Assembly: GCF_000483485.1 (NCBI RefSeq)
Contig: NZ_KI519609.1
Span: forward strand, 1,145,460 to 1,209,459
Length of the DNA stretch: 64,000 bases
Direction: 5' to 3'
Source of the DNA: Thiomicrorhabdus chilensis DSM 12352
Lineage (GTDB): Bacteria > Pseudomonadota > Gammaproteobacteria > Thiomicrospirales > Thiomicrospiraceae
The notes under the pieces are model-generated. The model worked only from the letters and a program-made list of their open reading frames with translations. It was not told the DNA's origin and did not search any database. Shown here in pieces: positions 9,053 through 18,204 of this stretch (position 1 is the stretch's first letter; each line of letters opens with the position of its first letter). Both the position numbers and the translations under genes were made by a program.

Positions 9053-11146
9053 CTACTTCACTCTCATGCCGGGTTGCGCGCCTTCGTCAGGAGAGAGAAC
9101 GAACAAATCGCTTCCTCCTGGGCCTGCCGCCAATACCATGCCTTCAGACATACCAAAACGCATCTTGCGAGGTTTTAGATTGGCGACCATGACTGTCATT
9201 TTACCAATCAGCTGTTCGGGCTCGTAAGCGGATTTGATGCCGGCGAAAACCTGGCGTTGTTCAAATCCAATATCCAAGGTCAATTTTAGAAGTTTGTTGG
9301 CTTCTGGAACGGCCTCGGCATTGAGGATTTTAGCTACGCGCAAATCGATTTTAGCAAAGTCATCAATTGAGATTTCTTCGGCCAAAGGGTCTAAATCCGC
9401 TGCGGGTTGTTTGCTTTCAGACGCTGCTGGAGCCTGCGCAGTGAGAGTCTTTTTGGAGTCTTCGAGCATTTTGTCAATCTGGTCCATTTCTAGTCGTGTC
9501 AAAAGCGCATTGAACTTATTAATTGAATGCTGTTTAAGTGGTGTGGCCACGTCATTCCATTGCCAGTCATCAATATTTAAAAAGGCTTTCGCTTTTTCCG
9601 CCGTTTCGGGTATGACTGGAGCCAAATATGTCATTAGAACACGGAACAGATTGATGCCCAAACTGACCGATTCATGCAGTTCTGCCTCTTTGCCTTCCTG
9701 TTTTGCCAATACCCAAGGGGCGGTTTCGGCGATGTATTCATTGGCACGGTCAGCGAGCGCCATGATTTCACGCATGGCTTGACCATAATCACGCTGTTCG
9801 TAGAGTTGTGCGATCATTTCGGATTCATTGGCAAAACTCTCATAAAGAGACTGGGCTTCATCGGACCAGTTGCTGCTCAGTTGGCCATCGAATTTTTTGA
9901 CCACAAAACCAGCACAGCGGCTGGCGATGTTGACCACCTTGCCAACCAGGTCGGAATTGACACGCTGTGCAAAGTCTTCTAGGTTGAGGTCGATGTCGTC
10001 AATTCGACTGGAGAGTTTGGCGGCAAAATAGTAACGCAAATACTCCGGATTCAGGTGGTCCAAATAGGTCTTGGCCATAATAAAGGTACCGCGGGATTTG
10101 GACATTTTTTGACCGTCTACCGTCAGAAAACCGTGCGCATAGATGGCGTCCGGAGTACGGAATCCGGCACCGGCAAGCATGGCGGGCCAAAACAGGGCGT
10201 GAAAGTAGATGATGTCTTTGCCGATGAAATGGTAGAGTTCGGCCTCACTGCCCGCTTGCCAGTATTCATCGAAATTCAGCCCGGATTTGTCGCAATAGGC
10301 CTTGAAGCTCGCCATGTAACCTACCGGCGCATCCAGCCAGACGTAAAAGTATTTATCGGTTTCACCGGGAATCTGGAATCCGAAATAGGGCGCATCTCGG
10401 GAGATGTCCCAGCCGCGAAGTCCCGCTTCGAACCACTCATCCAGCTTGTTTGCAATTTGCGATTGCAGGTGTCCCTGATGCGTCCAGTTCTTGAGCATCT
10501 CTTCAAAGTGAGCGAGTTCAAAAAACAGATGGTCTGTCTCTTTTTCAATCGGGGTCGCACCCGAAACTACGGATTTAGGATCAATCAGTTCGGTTGGGGT
10601 ATAGGTGGCACCGCATACTTCACAGTTGTCGCCATACTGGTCTTCGGCTTTACATTTGGGGCAGGTTCCTTTAATGAAACGGTCCGGAAGAAACATCTCT
10701 TTTTCAGGGTCGTAAAACTGTTTGATGGTTTTACGGCTGATGTGGCCCTTCTCCTTCAATTGGTTATAGATGTAGCAGGCAAAGGCTTCATTTTCAGGCG
10801 AGTTGGTACTGTGGTAATGGTCAAACGCAATATTGAAACCGGCAAAGTCGGCTTGATGGTCTTGGGATGATTTGGCAATCAGCTCTTCGGGTGTTATACC
10901 TTCTGCTTGAGCGCGCAACATGATTGGTGTGCCGTGTGCATCGTCTGCACAAACGTAGGTACACTGGTGGCCGCGCATTTTCTGAAAACGTGCCCAGATG
11001 TCTGTTTGGATGTATTCGACCAAATGTCCCAGATGGATCGGCCCATTGGCATAGGGCAGAGCGCTGGTGATTAAGATTTTTCTTGGTGATGCATTGGTCA
11101 CGTTGGCATTCGTTTTGTCAGACATCTTAAGGGAATCCATTTTCAA
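9053..11146 (-). CDS. metG: Methionyl-tRNA synthetase
   Basis: This class I aminoacyl-tRNA synthetase charges tRNA-Met. The 697-residue protein has the HIGH-type motif HLGH near residue 38, the zinc knuckle with CPKC and CEVC near 160-180, the KMSKS loop (GQKMSKSRG) near 350, and a C-terminal OB-fold tRNA-binding domain from about 590 to the end. An Ala/Glu-rich linker (about 560-590) joins the domains. A TATAAT box on the minus strand at 11216-11211 lies about 65 bases upstream of the start, with no convincing -35 box. The first 20 residues vary in the family, so a start a few codons inside is possible. Confidence 0.97.
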   Translation of the reverse strand: MKMDSLKMSDKTNANVTNASPRKILITSALPYANGPIHLGHLVEYIQTDIWARFQKMRGHQCTYVCADDAHGTPIMLRAQAEGITPEELIAKSSQDHQADFAGFNIAFDHYHSTNSPENEAFACYIYNQLKEKGHISRKTIKQFYDPEKEMFLPDRFIKGTCPKCKAEDQYGDNCEVCGATYTPTELIDPKSVVSGATPIEKETDHLFFELAHFEEMLKNWTHQGHLQSQIANKLDEWFEAGLRGWDISRDAPYFGFQIPGETDKYFYVWLDAPVGYMASFKAYCDKSGLNFDEYWQAGSEAELYHFIGKDIIYFHALFWPAMLAGAGFRTPDAIYAHGFLTVDGQKMSKSRGTFIMAKTYLDHLNPEYLRYYFAAKLSSRIDDIDLNLEDFAQRVNSDLVGKVVNIASRCAGFVVKKFDGQLSSNWSDEAQSLYESFANESEMIAQLYEQRDYGQAMREIMALADRANEYIAETAPWVLAKQEGKEAELHESVSLGINLFRVLMTYLAPVIPETAEKAKAFLNIDDWQWNDVATPLKQHSINKFNALLTRLEMDQIDKMLEDSKKTLTAQAPAASESKQPAADLDPLAEEISIDDFAKIDLRVAKILNAEAVPEANKLLKLTLDIGFEQRQVFAGIKSAYEPEQLIGKMTVMVANLKPRKMRFGMSEGMVLAAGPGGSDLFVLSPDEGAQPGMRVK

Positions 11147-11395
11147 TAATTAATGAGTCGGCTTGTCCACACTTTCTTGGTTTGAATGAAGTGTTTTAAA
11201 TTAACCGAATATTATAGCGATTTTGTGGCTTGGGGTGTGTTTAATGTGAGCTTAAATGTAGGTTAATCTGAGTCGGTTATCCTTTTGTCTATTGGGGTTG
11301 CTTGTGTTTGCTACGTGTTTTTGCAGATACTGTTTGAATCCGTGTGGAGAGTCCTTTATCATGGATGAACTTTTAATTTATTGACGGGGCGGCAG

Positions 11396-11707
11396 GTGGC
11401 CATTTTTTGCAAGGTAACCGATCAGGTGGTGACGATTTCCATTGAGGGAAGTTTTGACGTGAGTTGTTATGATGCTTTTAATGAGCTCTATAAGCCCTAT
11501 TTATCTTCAGTTGACAGTGTGTTTGTCATCGATATGGCGCAAACGACTTATCTGGACAGCTCTGCGTTGGGTATGCTTCTTTTACTGCGTGAACGAACCG
11601 GCGGCGTAAAAGGGCGCATACGAATTGTCAATGTCGGTGAGGCGGTGATGGAGATTCTTAAAGTGGCCCATTTTGATCAGCTTTTTAGTGTTGAAGTCAG
11701 AAGCTGA
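11396..11707 (+). CDS. STAS-domain protein (anti-sigma factor antagonist family)
   Basis: The protein of about 103 residues is a single STAS domain. TTYLDSSALGMLLLLRER carries the serine that partner kinases phosphorylate in SpoIIAA/RsbV-type proteins, and EIEGSFD-like and LKVAHFDQLF segments match the fold ends. In many gammaproteobacteria such proteins work with HptB-type or PP2C/HK partners controlling motility or biofilm. No such partner lies next to it here. I chose the GTG at 11396, which has GGGGCGG upstream. A TTG at 11381 in the same frame is the alternative. Confidence 0.85.
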   Translation: MAIFCKVTDQVVTISIEGSFDVSCYDAFNELYKPYLSSVDSVFVIDMAQTTYLDSSALGMLLLLRERTGGVKGRIRIVNVGEAVMEILKVAHFDQLFSVEVRS

Positions 11708-11768
11708 ATGGAATTTCCCTTACGGAACCATAAAAAGGTTCGGTTGAAAGTAGAGGCAAGCTGATGAC

Positions 11769-11776
11769 CAGGCCTG
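11769..11776. repeat. CAGGCCTG palindrome (intergenic)
   Basis: It lies between the STAS gene and its terminator and overlaps a small ACCAG/CTGGT hairpin. It is followed by CTGGTTTT, which fits the T-rich tail seen at many copies. Confidence 0.6.
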
Positions 11777-11785
11777 CTGGTTTTG

Positions 11786-11812
11786 AAAAAGCACGTTTTT
11801 ACGTGCTTTTTT
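11786..11812. terminator. Two-way terminator between the STAS gene and mrp
   Basis: AAAAAGCACGT and ACGTGCTTTTTT pair around a TTTT loop. T-runs follow the stem on both strands, which suits the convergent arrangement of the two genes. Confidence 0.85.
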
Positions 11813-11872
11813 ACTTTGAGGGGCTTTTAGGAAAGGAAGATTGAGTCTTGTCCTTGATTTGCCAAACGCTCT

Positions 11873-12997
11873 TTAGGTGTTTTGAATCACAATTTCCGGA
11901 AACAGGTTGCCGTAGTTGCGTTTGGTGGTGCCGATTTTAGCGCTGGTCCTGTGAGCGATGTCTCGGTATTTCTGTGCGATTGCGCTGCCGGGTTCAGCGG
12001 TGACAGTGGGTTTGCCCATGTCGGCCTCTTCGCGAATACGTTTATCCAGTGGTAAAGAGCCTAGAAAGTCCACTTTGTAGGTTTTGGCAAGCTCCTCCCC
12101 TCCATGCTCTCCAAAAATCGCTTCTTCATGTCCGCAGTTGCTGCAAATGTGGGTAGCCATGTTTTCAATCACGCCCAAGATCGGAATTTCAACCTTTTCA
12201 AACATTTTTAGGCCTTTTTTGGCGTCAATCAGTGAGACTTGTTGTGGGGTGGTGACGATGATCGCACCGGTGACAGGGATTTGCTGGGCCAAAGTCAGTT
12301 GAACGTCACCGGTTCCAGGAGGTAGGTCGATGACGAGATAGTCGAGTTCATCCCAATCGGTCTCTTTGAGTAGTTGCGTCAGCGTTTGGGTGACGATTGG
12401 ACCGCGCCAGATCATGGGAGAGTCCTCTTCAATTAAAAAGCCGATCGACATGATTTGCAGGCCATAGGCGGTGACCGGCTTCATGGTTTTACCGTCTTCC
12501 GATTGTGGTTTGCTGTGGGTACCCAGCATGGTCGGGATGCTGGGGCCGTAAATGTCTGCATCTAGAATGCCAACACGGGCTCCTTCCTGCTGCAGTGCCA
12601 ATGCAAGGTTGACACTGGTGGTGGACTTGCCGACCCCGCCTTTACCAGAAGCGACGGCAATAATGTTTTTGATGTTTTTCAGGGGCGTGGCGCCTTTTTG
12701 TACGTCATGAGCGACCACTTTGGTTTCCCAGTTGACCGTAACCGACTCGATTTCTTCAAGGCTGTCGAGCTGGTGTTTCAGGTTTTGTTTCAGTGCCGGC
12801 CAAAGACTTTTGCATGGAAAAGGTAGGCTGATTGTCAGGCTGAGCTGCTTTTTTTTCAGCTGAAGCTCGCTGACTGATTTGAGGCTAAGCAGGTCTTGTT
12901 GGCTGACGGGCTCAATGGTTTGTTTAAGCCGATTTTCGATTTCTGTTTGTAACTCTTCAGAAATCCCGTTACCAAAAAGTTTATTGAGTAGTCCCAT
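11873..12997 (-). CDS. mrp: Fe-S cluster carrier ATPase Mrp/ApbC
   Basis: This P-loop ATPase scaffolds or carries Fe-S clusters. The GKGGVGKSTTSVNLA Walker motif, DADIYGPSIP, DLPPGTGD and the CSNCGH motif (the C-X2-C cluster-binding pair) are all present. An N-terminal MIP18-like domain covers roughly the first 90 residues. I prefer the ATG at 12997 (MGLLNKLFG), which has AAGGGA upstream. An ATG 12 codons earlier (13033) has no ribosome-binding site. The gene is monocistronic, convergent with the STAS gene and divergent from mutL. Confidence 0.95.
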   Translation of the reverse strand: MGLLNKLFGNGISEELQTEIENRLKQTIEPVSQQDLLSLKSVSELQLKKKQLSLTISLPFPCKSLWPALKQNLKHQLDSLEEIESVTVNWETKVVAHDVQKGATPLKNIKNIIAVASGKGGVGKSTTSVNLALALQQEGARVGILDADIYGPSIPTMLGTHSKPQSEDGKTMKPVTAYGLQIMSIGFLIEEDSPMIWRGPIVTQTLTQLLKETDWDELDYLVIDLPPGTGDVQLTLAQQIPVTGAIIVTTPQQVSLIDAKKGLKMFEKVEIPILGVIENMATHICSNCGHEEAIFGEHGGEELAKTYKVDFLGSLPLDKRIREEADMGKPTVTAEPGSAIAQKYRDIAHRTSAKIGTTKRNYGNLFPEIVIQNT

Positions 12998-13230
12998 CGC
13001 TTTGCGTCCCTTGGTTGAAGTGTGGTTGGTCATGCTAGAACCAAAGTGCAGATTTTATCAGGTGTTGAGAGGATTAAAAAATCCAATATTGTGGGGTTAT
13101 TTTTTGAAGTCTAATTTGAATGGGTCTTTCAAATGGCTATACAGAGAGGATTGGAGAAGCTTGTAGGAAAAAAGTCTGCAGGTCGCTACTTGTAAAAACC
13201 CCTTCAAAGCCATAAAAACCCAAAGTGGGA

Positions 13231-13239
13231 TGTTATAAT
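13231..13239 (+). promoter_or_regulatory. Extended -10 promoter element upstream of mutL
   Basis: TGTTATAAT is a TGn-TATAAT extended -10 about 90 bases before mutL. No good -35 is visible. The 296-base gap between mrp and mutL holds nothing else I can name. Confidence 0.45.
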
Positions 13240-13329
13240 TTTTACTATTTTCAGGCTGTCGGTGATTTGTTTGCACTGGCAGAATTTCTTTTTTATCCGT
13301 TTGTTTGATTAATTTAAAGACTGTTTACT

Positions 13330-15237
13330 TTGACTTCTATCGATTCAATCCTTTCTCCCGATGCTACCTCTTTGACGAATGAACGCAGGCAAATCAGCCA
13401 GCTTCCTTCCCATTTGGCTGACCAGATTGCGGCCGGTGAGGTGGTTGAACGTCCCGCTTCGGTAGTTAAAGAGTTGCTGGAAAATGCCTTGGATTCGGGG
13501 GCCACGCAAGTTGATATTGTGATCGAGCAGGGCGGAGAAAAATTGATTCAGGTAACCGATAACGGTTCGGGGATTCCTCAGTTGGAGCTGTCTTTGGCAG
13601 TCAGCCGGCATGCAACCAGTAAAATTCAATCGGTTGATGATTTGTCGGCGGTGAAAACGCTCGGGTTCCGTGGTGAGGCCTTGGCAAGTATCAGTTCGGT
13701 GTCACGCTTTCAAATCGTCAGCAAAAGTGAAGAGTCGGGTGCGGCATGGCAGTTGAGTGCCGAAGGTGAGGGGAATTGGAGCGATTTGTCTCCGGTGGCG
13801 GGAACCTTGGGTACACAGGTGCGTGTTGAGGATCTGTTTTTCAATACCCCTGCCCGAAAGCGCTTCCTGCGTTCTGCGCAGACGGAGTTTTCGCATATAG
13901 ATCAGTTGGTTAAACGTGTGATGTTGAGTCGCCCCGAAATCGGCTTTAAGTTGACTCATAATGCCAAGGTCGTCCGTCAGGTATTGCCGGTGGTGGATGA
14001 GGCCACACAACAAAAGCGCTTGTCGCAACTGATGGGGCAGCCTTTTGTTGCCCAGAGTCTCAGGGTGGAGTTTGAGTCACAGGAAATAAAGCTTAGCGGC
14101 TGGGTGGGTTTGCCAACGTTTAATCGCAGTCAGACGGATATGCAGTACTTGTTTGTGAATGGCCGTATCGTGCGCGATCGTTTACTCTCTTATGCGGTCA
14201 AGCAGGCCTATGCAGATGTGCTATACCATGGGCGGCATCCCGCCTATTTGCTGTTTTTGGAGATTCCGCACGATCTAGTGGATGTCAATGTGCATCCGGC
14301 CAAGTATGAAGTGCGATTTGCAAACGGACGCTGGGTATATGATTTCTTGAGACGCTCTGTGCGTGATGCGGTGGGTCGTCCATTGAACGCCGAGCAGGGC
14401 AGTGGCCGTTCTTTCGGTGATTTTTCAAGCTCCTCCGCGGCGACTGGGGCTAACGGCTTTCAGAATCCTGTGGCTTGGCAGGATAGAGGAGCAGGAATGC
14501 AGTCTGCGATGCAGTTTCAATCCCCGGCGGTGAATACCGACAGGTCGGCGTTAGATGCACGTTTATTGCAGTACGGAGCCGAGTCTTTTGCAGAAAAATC
14601 GGGCGTGAGTGAAGCGGGTGCTTCTTATGACGGCCAATCTGGCTCTGTTCAATTTAATAAGCTGGGTTTTGCGAAGATGCAGCTTCATGGGGTGTTTATC
14701 CTGGCCGAAAATCAGCAGGGTCTGGTTCTGGTGGATATGCATGCGGCACATGAACGGGTAGTTTATGAGCGCCTCAAAAAGCAATGGCAAGAGCATCGTT
14801 TGATAAGTCAGCCTTTGCTGGTGCCAATGGTACTGGCGCTTGAGAGTTCCCAGGTTGAAGTGTGGCAGGCCTTTTCAAAATGGTTCGACAAGCTGGGGTT
14901 TGAAATCGAACAGATGGGGCCGGAACAATTGAAGGTAACGGCTTTGCCGGCGCTTTTAAGCAAAAGCGATGTGGCCGGGTTGGTGAATGATATGTTGGCG
15001 GATCTGGCCGTGGCCGGGCAGACACAGCAGGTTGAAGAGCATATAAACGCAATGCTATCGACCATGGCGTGCCATGGCTCGGTGAGGGCGAACCGTCAGC
15101 TGACGATTGAAGAGATGAATGCCTTGCTTAGAGAGATGGAGCGAACCGAGCGTTCCGACCAGTGCAATCATGGTCGCCCGACTTGGGTCCAACTTTCAAT
15201 GGAACAGCTTGACGCTTTGTTCATGCGCGGTAAATGA
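13330..15237 (+). CDS. mutL: DNA mismatch repair protein MutL (endonuclease type)
   Basis: This 635-residue protein has the N-terminal GHKL ATPase (ENALDSGA, DNGSGI, GFRGEALASI) and a C-terminal dimerisation domain. The C-terminal domain carries DMHAAHERVVYE, which fits the DxHA(X)2E(X)4E metal-binding endonuclease motif, plus ACHGSVRA and CNHGRP. E. coli MutL lacks these because MutH cuts instead, so this one probably nicks DNA itself in a methyl-independent pathway. The linker (about 350-430) is low-complexity, as usual. The start is a TTG. An extended -10 lies upstream, and miaA follows 19 bases after the stop. Confidence 0.96.
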   Translation: MTSIDSILSPDATSLTNERRQISQLPSHLADQIAAGEVVERPASVVKELLENALDSGATQVDIVIEQGGEKLIQVTDNGSGIPQLELSLAVSRHATSKIQSVDDLSAVKTLGFRGEALASISSVSRFQIVSKSEESGAAWQLSAEGEGNWSDLSPVAGTLGTQVRVEDLFFNTPARKRFLRSAQTEFSHIDQLVKRVMLSRPEIGFKLTHNAKVVRQVLPVVDEATQQKRLSQLMGQPFVAQSLRVEFESQEIKLSGWVGLPTFNRSQTDMQYLFVNGRIVRDRLLSYAVKQAYADVLYHGRHPAYLLFLEIPHDLVDVNVHPAKYEVRFANGRWVYDFLRRSVRDAVGRPLNAEQGSGRSFGDFSSSSAATGANGFQNPVAWQDRGAGMQSAMQFQSPAVNTDRSALDARLLQYGAESFAEKSGVSEAGASYDGQSGSVQFNKLGFAKMQLHGVFILAENQQGLVLVDMHAAHERVVYERLKKQWQEHRLISQPLLVPMVLALESSQVEVWQAFSKWFDKLGFEIEQMGPEQLKVTALPALLSKSDVAGLVNDMLADLAVAGQTQQVEEHINAMLSTMACHGSVRANRQLTIEEMNALLREMERTERSDQCNHGRPTWVQLSMEQLDALFMRGK

Positions 15238-15256
15238 TGAGATTGAGAAGGTACGG

Positions 15257-16207
15257 ATGTCAATAAAGAGCATGATTCAAAAAAAACAGTGTCTGGCGCT
15301 GATGGGGCCGACGGCTTCGGGTAAAAGTCAGCTTTCCATGGATTTGGCAGAATCCTTTCCCATTGAAATTATCAGTGTCGATTCAGCCCTCATCTACCGG
15401 GGCATGGATGTTGGTACGGCTAAGCCAAGCCTCGAGGAAATGGAGCAGGTTCCGCATCATTTGATCAATACGCATGATGCTTCCCAGAGCTATTCGGCCT
15501 CAGAGTTTGTCGAAGATGTGCACGACCTGGTTGATGCCATTTTTGCGCGCGGAAAACTCCCGGTTTTTGTGGGTGGAACCATGATGTATTTTAATGCGTT
15601 GCAGCAGGGCATGTCCGATCTGCCTTCTGCGGATGAGGCGGTTCGCGCCAAACTCCAGGCTTTATGGGAGTCCAATCCACAGGCACTGCACGAGCGACTG
15701 CTTGAAGTGGATCCGGAGTCTGCGGCGCGTATACATCCTAATGATCCGCAGAGGCTGATTCGAGCTTTGGAGGTGTTTGAAGTTTCGGGCAAAACGCTGA
15801 CCGAGCATCGCGCCAAACCCAAATCGGCTCTATCCTCTTTCAGTTTGTTGAAAGTGGCGCTAATCCCCGAAGATCGCTCCCGTCTGCATGCGCAGATTGC
15901 GGCACGATTTCAGACGATGCTGGAGCATGGATTTCTTCAGGAAGTTAAAGCACTTATGGCGAGAGGTGATTTGAGTGTAGATATGACCTCTATACGCAGT
16001 GTTGGATATCGGCAGGCCTGGTTGTTTTTACAGGGAGAATACGATTACGACACTTTTGTCGATAAAGGCGTGGTCGCCACACGTCAATTGGCCAAGAGAC
16101 AATTAACCTGGTTACGCAAGGAGTCAGATTTGATAACCTTGGATCCGTTTAAGACATCACGGCAAGAACGTTTGCAGCATGTGAGTAATTTAATTGAATC
16201 TGTCTGA
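15257..16207 (+). CDS. miaA: tRNA dimethylallyltransferase
   Basis: The enzyme adds an isopentenyl group to A37 of tRNAs that read UNN codons. The 316-residue protein shows the P-loop GPTASGKS near residue 18, DSALIYRGMDVGTAKP, the DPQRLIRALEV block and SVGYRQAW. The chosen ATG has GAGAAGG upstream. The frame stays open into mutL, but family homology starts here. The mutL-miaA-hfq order is conserved in gammaproteobacteria. A CAGGCCTG octamer encodes Gln-Ala-Trp at 16013. Confidence 0.96.
   Translation: MSIKSMIQKKQCLALMGPTASGKSQLSMDLAESFPIEIISVDSALIYRGMDVGTAKPSLEEMEQVPHHLINTHDASQSYSASEFVEDVHDLVDAIFARGKLPVFVGGTMMYFNALQQGMSDLPSADEAVRAKLQALWESNPQALHERLLEVDPESAARIHPNDPQRLIRALEVFEVSGKTLTEHRAKPKSALSSFSLLKVALIPEDRSRLHAQIAARFQTMLEHGFLQEVKALMARGDLSVDMTSIRSVGYRQAWLFLQGEYDYDTFVDKGVVATRQLAKRQLTWLRKESDLITLDPFKTSRQERLQHVSNLIESV
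16013..16020. repeat. CAGGCCTG inside miaA
   Basis: It is read as CAG GCC TGG (Gln-Ala-Trp) and followed by GTTGTTTT, one of the best fits to the extended motif. Confidence 0.6.
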
Positions 16208-16404
16208 AAAGCTTATAGAATAGAAGCCTGAGCGTGAATGTCTCTTATTGATAAATAAAATTGATTGATATAGATAAATAACGGCACTGTGATATGCTTC
16301 ATGCTTTAGGATAAAAAAGAATTATTTCTGATTCCGCTCTATTAAACACGTATGCAGTCGGATAGGAATGAATATTTAAAAGACAATAATAATAGGAAAT
16401 AATC

Positions 16405-16671
16405 ATGGAGACTAAAAAGGTGGCTAAAGCTTTACCTATTCAAGATCCTTATTTGAATGCACTGCGTAAAGAAAAAATTAGCGTATCTATTTATTTGGTA
16501 AATGGGGTTAAGTTGCAGGGTCGTGTGGACTCTTTTGACCAGTTCGTGGTGCTTTTGAGAAGTAATGTGACGCAAATGGTCTATAAGCATGCGATTTCAA
16601 CCATTGTGCCTATGCGCGATCCAAAGCCTTATGAGCACGCAGCCGACGACGCTCATACCTCGGATGATTAA
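16405..16671 (+). CDS. hfq: RNA chaperone Hfq
   Basis: This 88-residue Sm-like protein forms a hexamer that pairs small RNAs with mRNAs. The Sm1 motif ([21 protein letters not shown]) and the Sm2 motif [10 protein letters not shown] are present, with the conserved Gln, Asp, Lys and His of the proximal RNA-binding face. The C-terminal tail is short and acidic. A 197-base AT-rich gap separates it from miaA, so it probably has its own promoter. I could not pin that promoter down. Confidence 0.98.
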   Translation: METKKVAKALPIQDPYLNALRKEKISVSIYLVNGVKLQGRVDSFDQFVVLLRSNVTQMVYKHAISTIVPMRDPKPYEHAADDAHTSDD

Positions 16672-16747
16672 TTCCGCATTTCAAACAGATTTTTGCAAGT
16701 CAATTCTGTAAAAAAACGACAATAATTCAAGGAATTGAACGGATTAA

Positions 16748-18067
16748 ATGGAATTATTTGATCGTCTAGAAAGACGTGATCTGGACCGAGCGGTACTGGT
16801 TCACGTCGATTTTCATAATGAAGCAGACCGAGAAGAATTGGACGAATTTTATGAATTGGTCGATTCAGCCGGGGCTGAAATCTGTCAGCTAATCACAACC
16901 AAACGTCAATCACCGGACCCCAAGTATTTTGTCGGTAAAGGCAAGGCCGAAGAGGTCAAGGACGCCGTGGCTTTACATGATGCCGATGTGGTGATTGTCA
17001 ATCATGCTTTATCCCCGGCTCAAGAACGAAACTTGTCCAATTTACTGGATTGTCAGGTGCTGGATCGTGTCGGTTTGATTTTGGATATCTTTGCGCAACG
17101 AGCGCGTTCCCATGAGGGTAAATTGCAGGTCGAGCTGGCCCAGCTTAAGCGCATGTCTACGCGTTTGGTCAAAGGCTGGTCTCACCTTGACCGTCAAGGC
17201 GGGATTGGCGCGCGCGGACCGGGTGAGACGCAGCTGGAATCCGACAGACGTTTGGTTCAGGGGCGAATCAAACAGCTGGAGGCGCGAATAGATAAGGTGC
17301 GCAGGCAGCGTAGTCTTGGGCGACGTGCTCGTAAAAAGTCTGAATTGCCTACTATCACCATTGTCGGCTATACCAATGCTGGTAAATCAACACTCTTTAA
17401 CCATATGACTTCGGCGGGTGTTTACGCCGAAGACCGTCTTTTCGCCACGCTGGACTCTACTTTGCGCCGGGTTCATTTACCCGGCGCGGGGCCGGTGATA
17501 TTCGCAGATACAGTGGGCTTTATTCGCCATATCCCTCATGATTTAGTGACTGCATTCCGCTCGACACTTGAAGAGACCAGTGAGGCCAGCCTGTTGATTC
17601 ACCTTGTGGATGCTTCGGATCCGCACCGTGATGAAAAGATCCAGGATGTGCTGGAAGTGATTGATGAGGTCGGAGCCCGCGATGTGCCGCAATTGCTGGT
17701 CTTTAACAAGATTGACAGCTTGGATCCGCCCGTTTCCCCCAAGGTTGATCTGAATGAAGAGGGTGTGCCGGAGCGTGTCTGGATTTCAGCTAAAAACGGT
17801 CAGGGTATTGACTTGTTGATGGATGCGGTCGGGGCTTTTTTCAAAGGTGAATTCTTTACCGTAGCGCTGACACTGGATGTTTCGGCCGGTAAAAAAAGAG
17901 CGGAACTCTACCAGTTAGGAACGATTCTTGAAGAGGGCTTTGATGAGCAGGGCAATAGCCTATTCAAAATGCATTTAACTCGTCATGAGTGGGAAGAGGT
18001 TAAAGAGTGGAAAGAGTTGTTGAAAGCCGAGGTGTTATCTAAGGATAGCCCGGATAAAGGACTTTAA
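16748..18067 (+). CDS. hflX: GTPase HflX
   Basis: HflX binds 50S/70S ribosomes and splits stalled ones during stress. The 439-residue protein has the N-terminal HflX domain with the glycine-rich GGIGARGPGETQLE segment, then a G domain with GYTNAGKSTLF (G1), DTVGFI (G3) and NKID (G4). The coiled region between (LEARIDKVRRQR) links the two. It lies 77 bases after hfq and about 140 bases before hflK, as in the E. coli hfq-hflX-hflK-hflC locus. Confidence 0.97.
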   Translation: MELFDRLERRDLDRAVLVHVDFHNEADREELDEFYELVDSAGAEICQLITTKRQSPDPKYFVGKGKAEEVKDAVALHDADVVIVNHALSPAQERNLSNLLDCQVLDRVGLILDIFAQRARSHEGKLQVELAQLKRMSTRLVKGWSHLDRQGGIGARGPGETQLESDRRLVQGRIKQLEARIDKVRRQRSLGRRARKKSELPTITIVGYTNAGKSTLFNHMTSAGVYAEDRLFATLDSTLRRVHLPGAGPVIFADTVGFIRHIPHDLVTAFRSTLEETSEASLLIHLVDASDPHRDEKIQDVLEVIDEVGARDVPQLLVFNKIDSLDPPVSPKVDLNEEGVPERVWISAKNGQGIDLLMDAVGAFFKGEFFTVALTLDVSAGKKRAELYQLGTILEEGFDEQGNSLFKMHLTRHEWEEVKEWKELLKAEVLSKDSPDKGL

Positions 18068-18204
18068 ATGAAACTGGAATGGCGAAAACAGGCTGAATAA
18101 AAAATTTTAATGGGTGACATTTTAAAGTTAACCCTCTAAAATGATTCCTATTTCGTGTCTCATAAAATGATGCGTCTTGCAGACCCATGAACGGAGAGAA
18201 ATAC

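Noticed and set aside
10055-10870. Open frame of 271 codons opposite metG
   Set aside because: It is antisense to a well-conserved essential gene, its translation has no recognisable domain, and open frames opposite GC-moderate genes are expected by chance.
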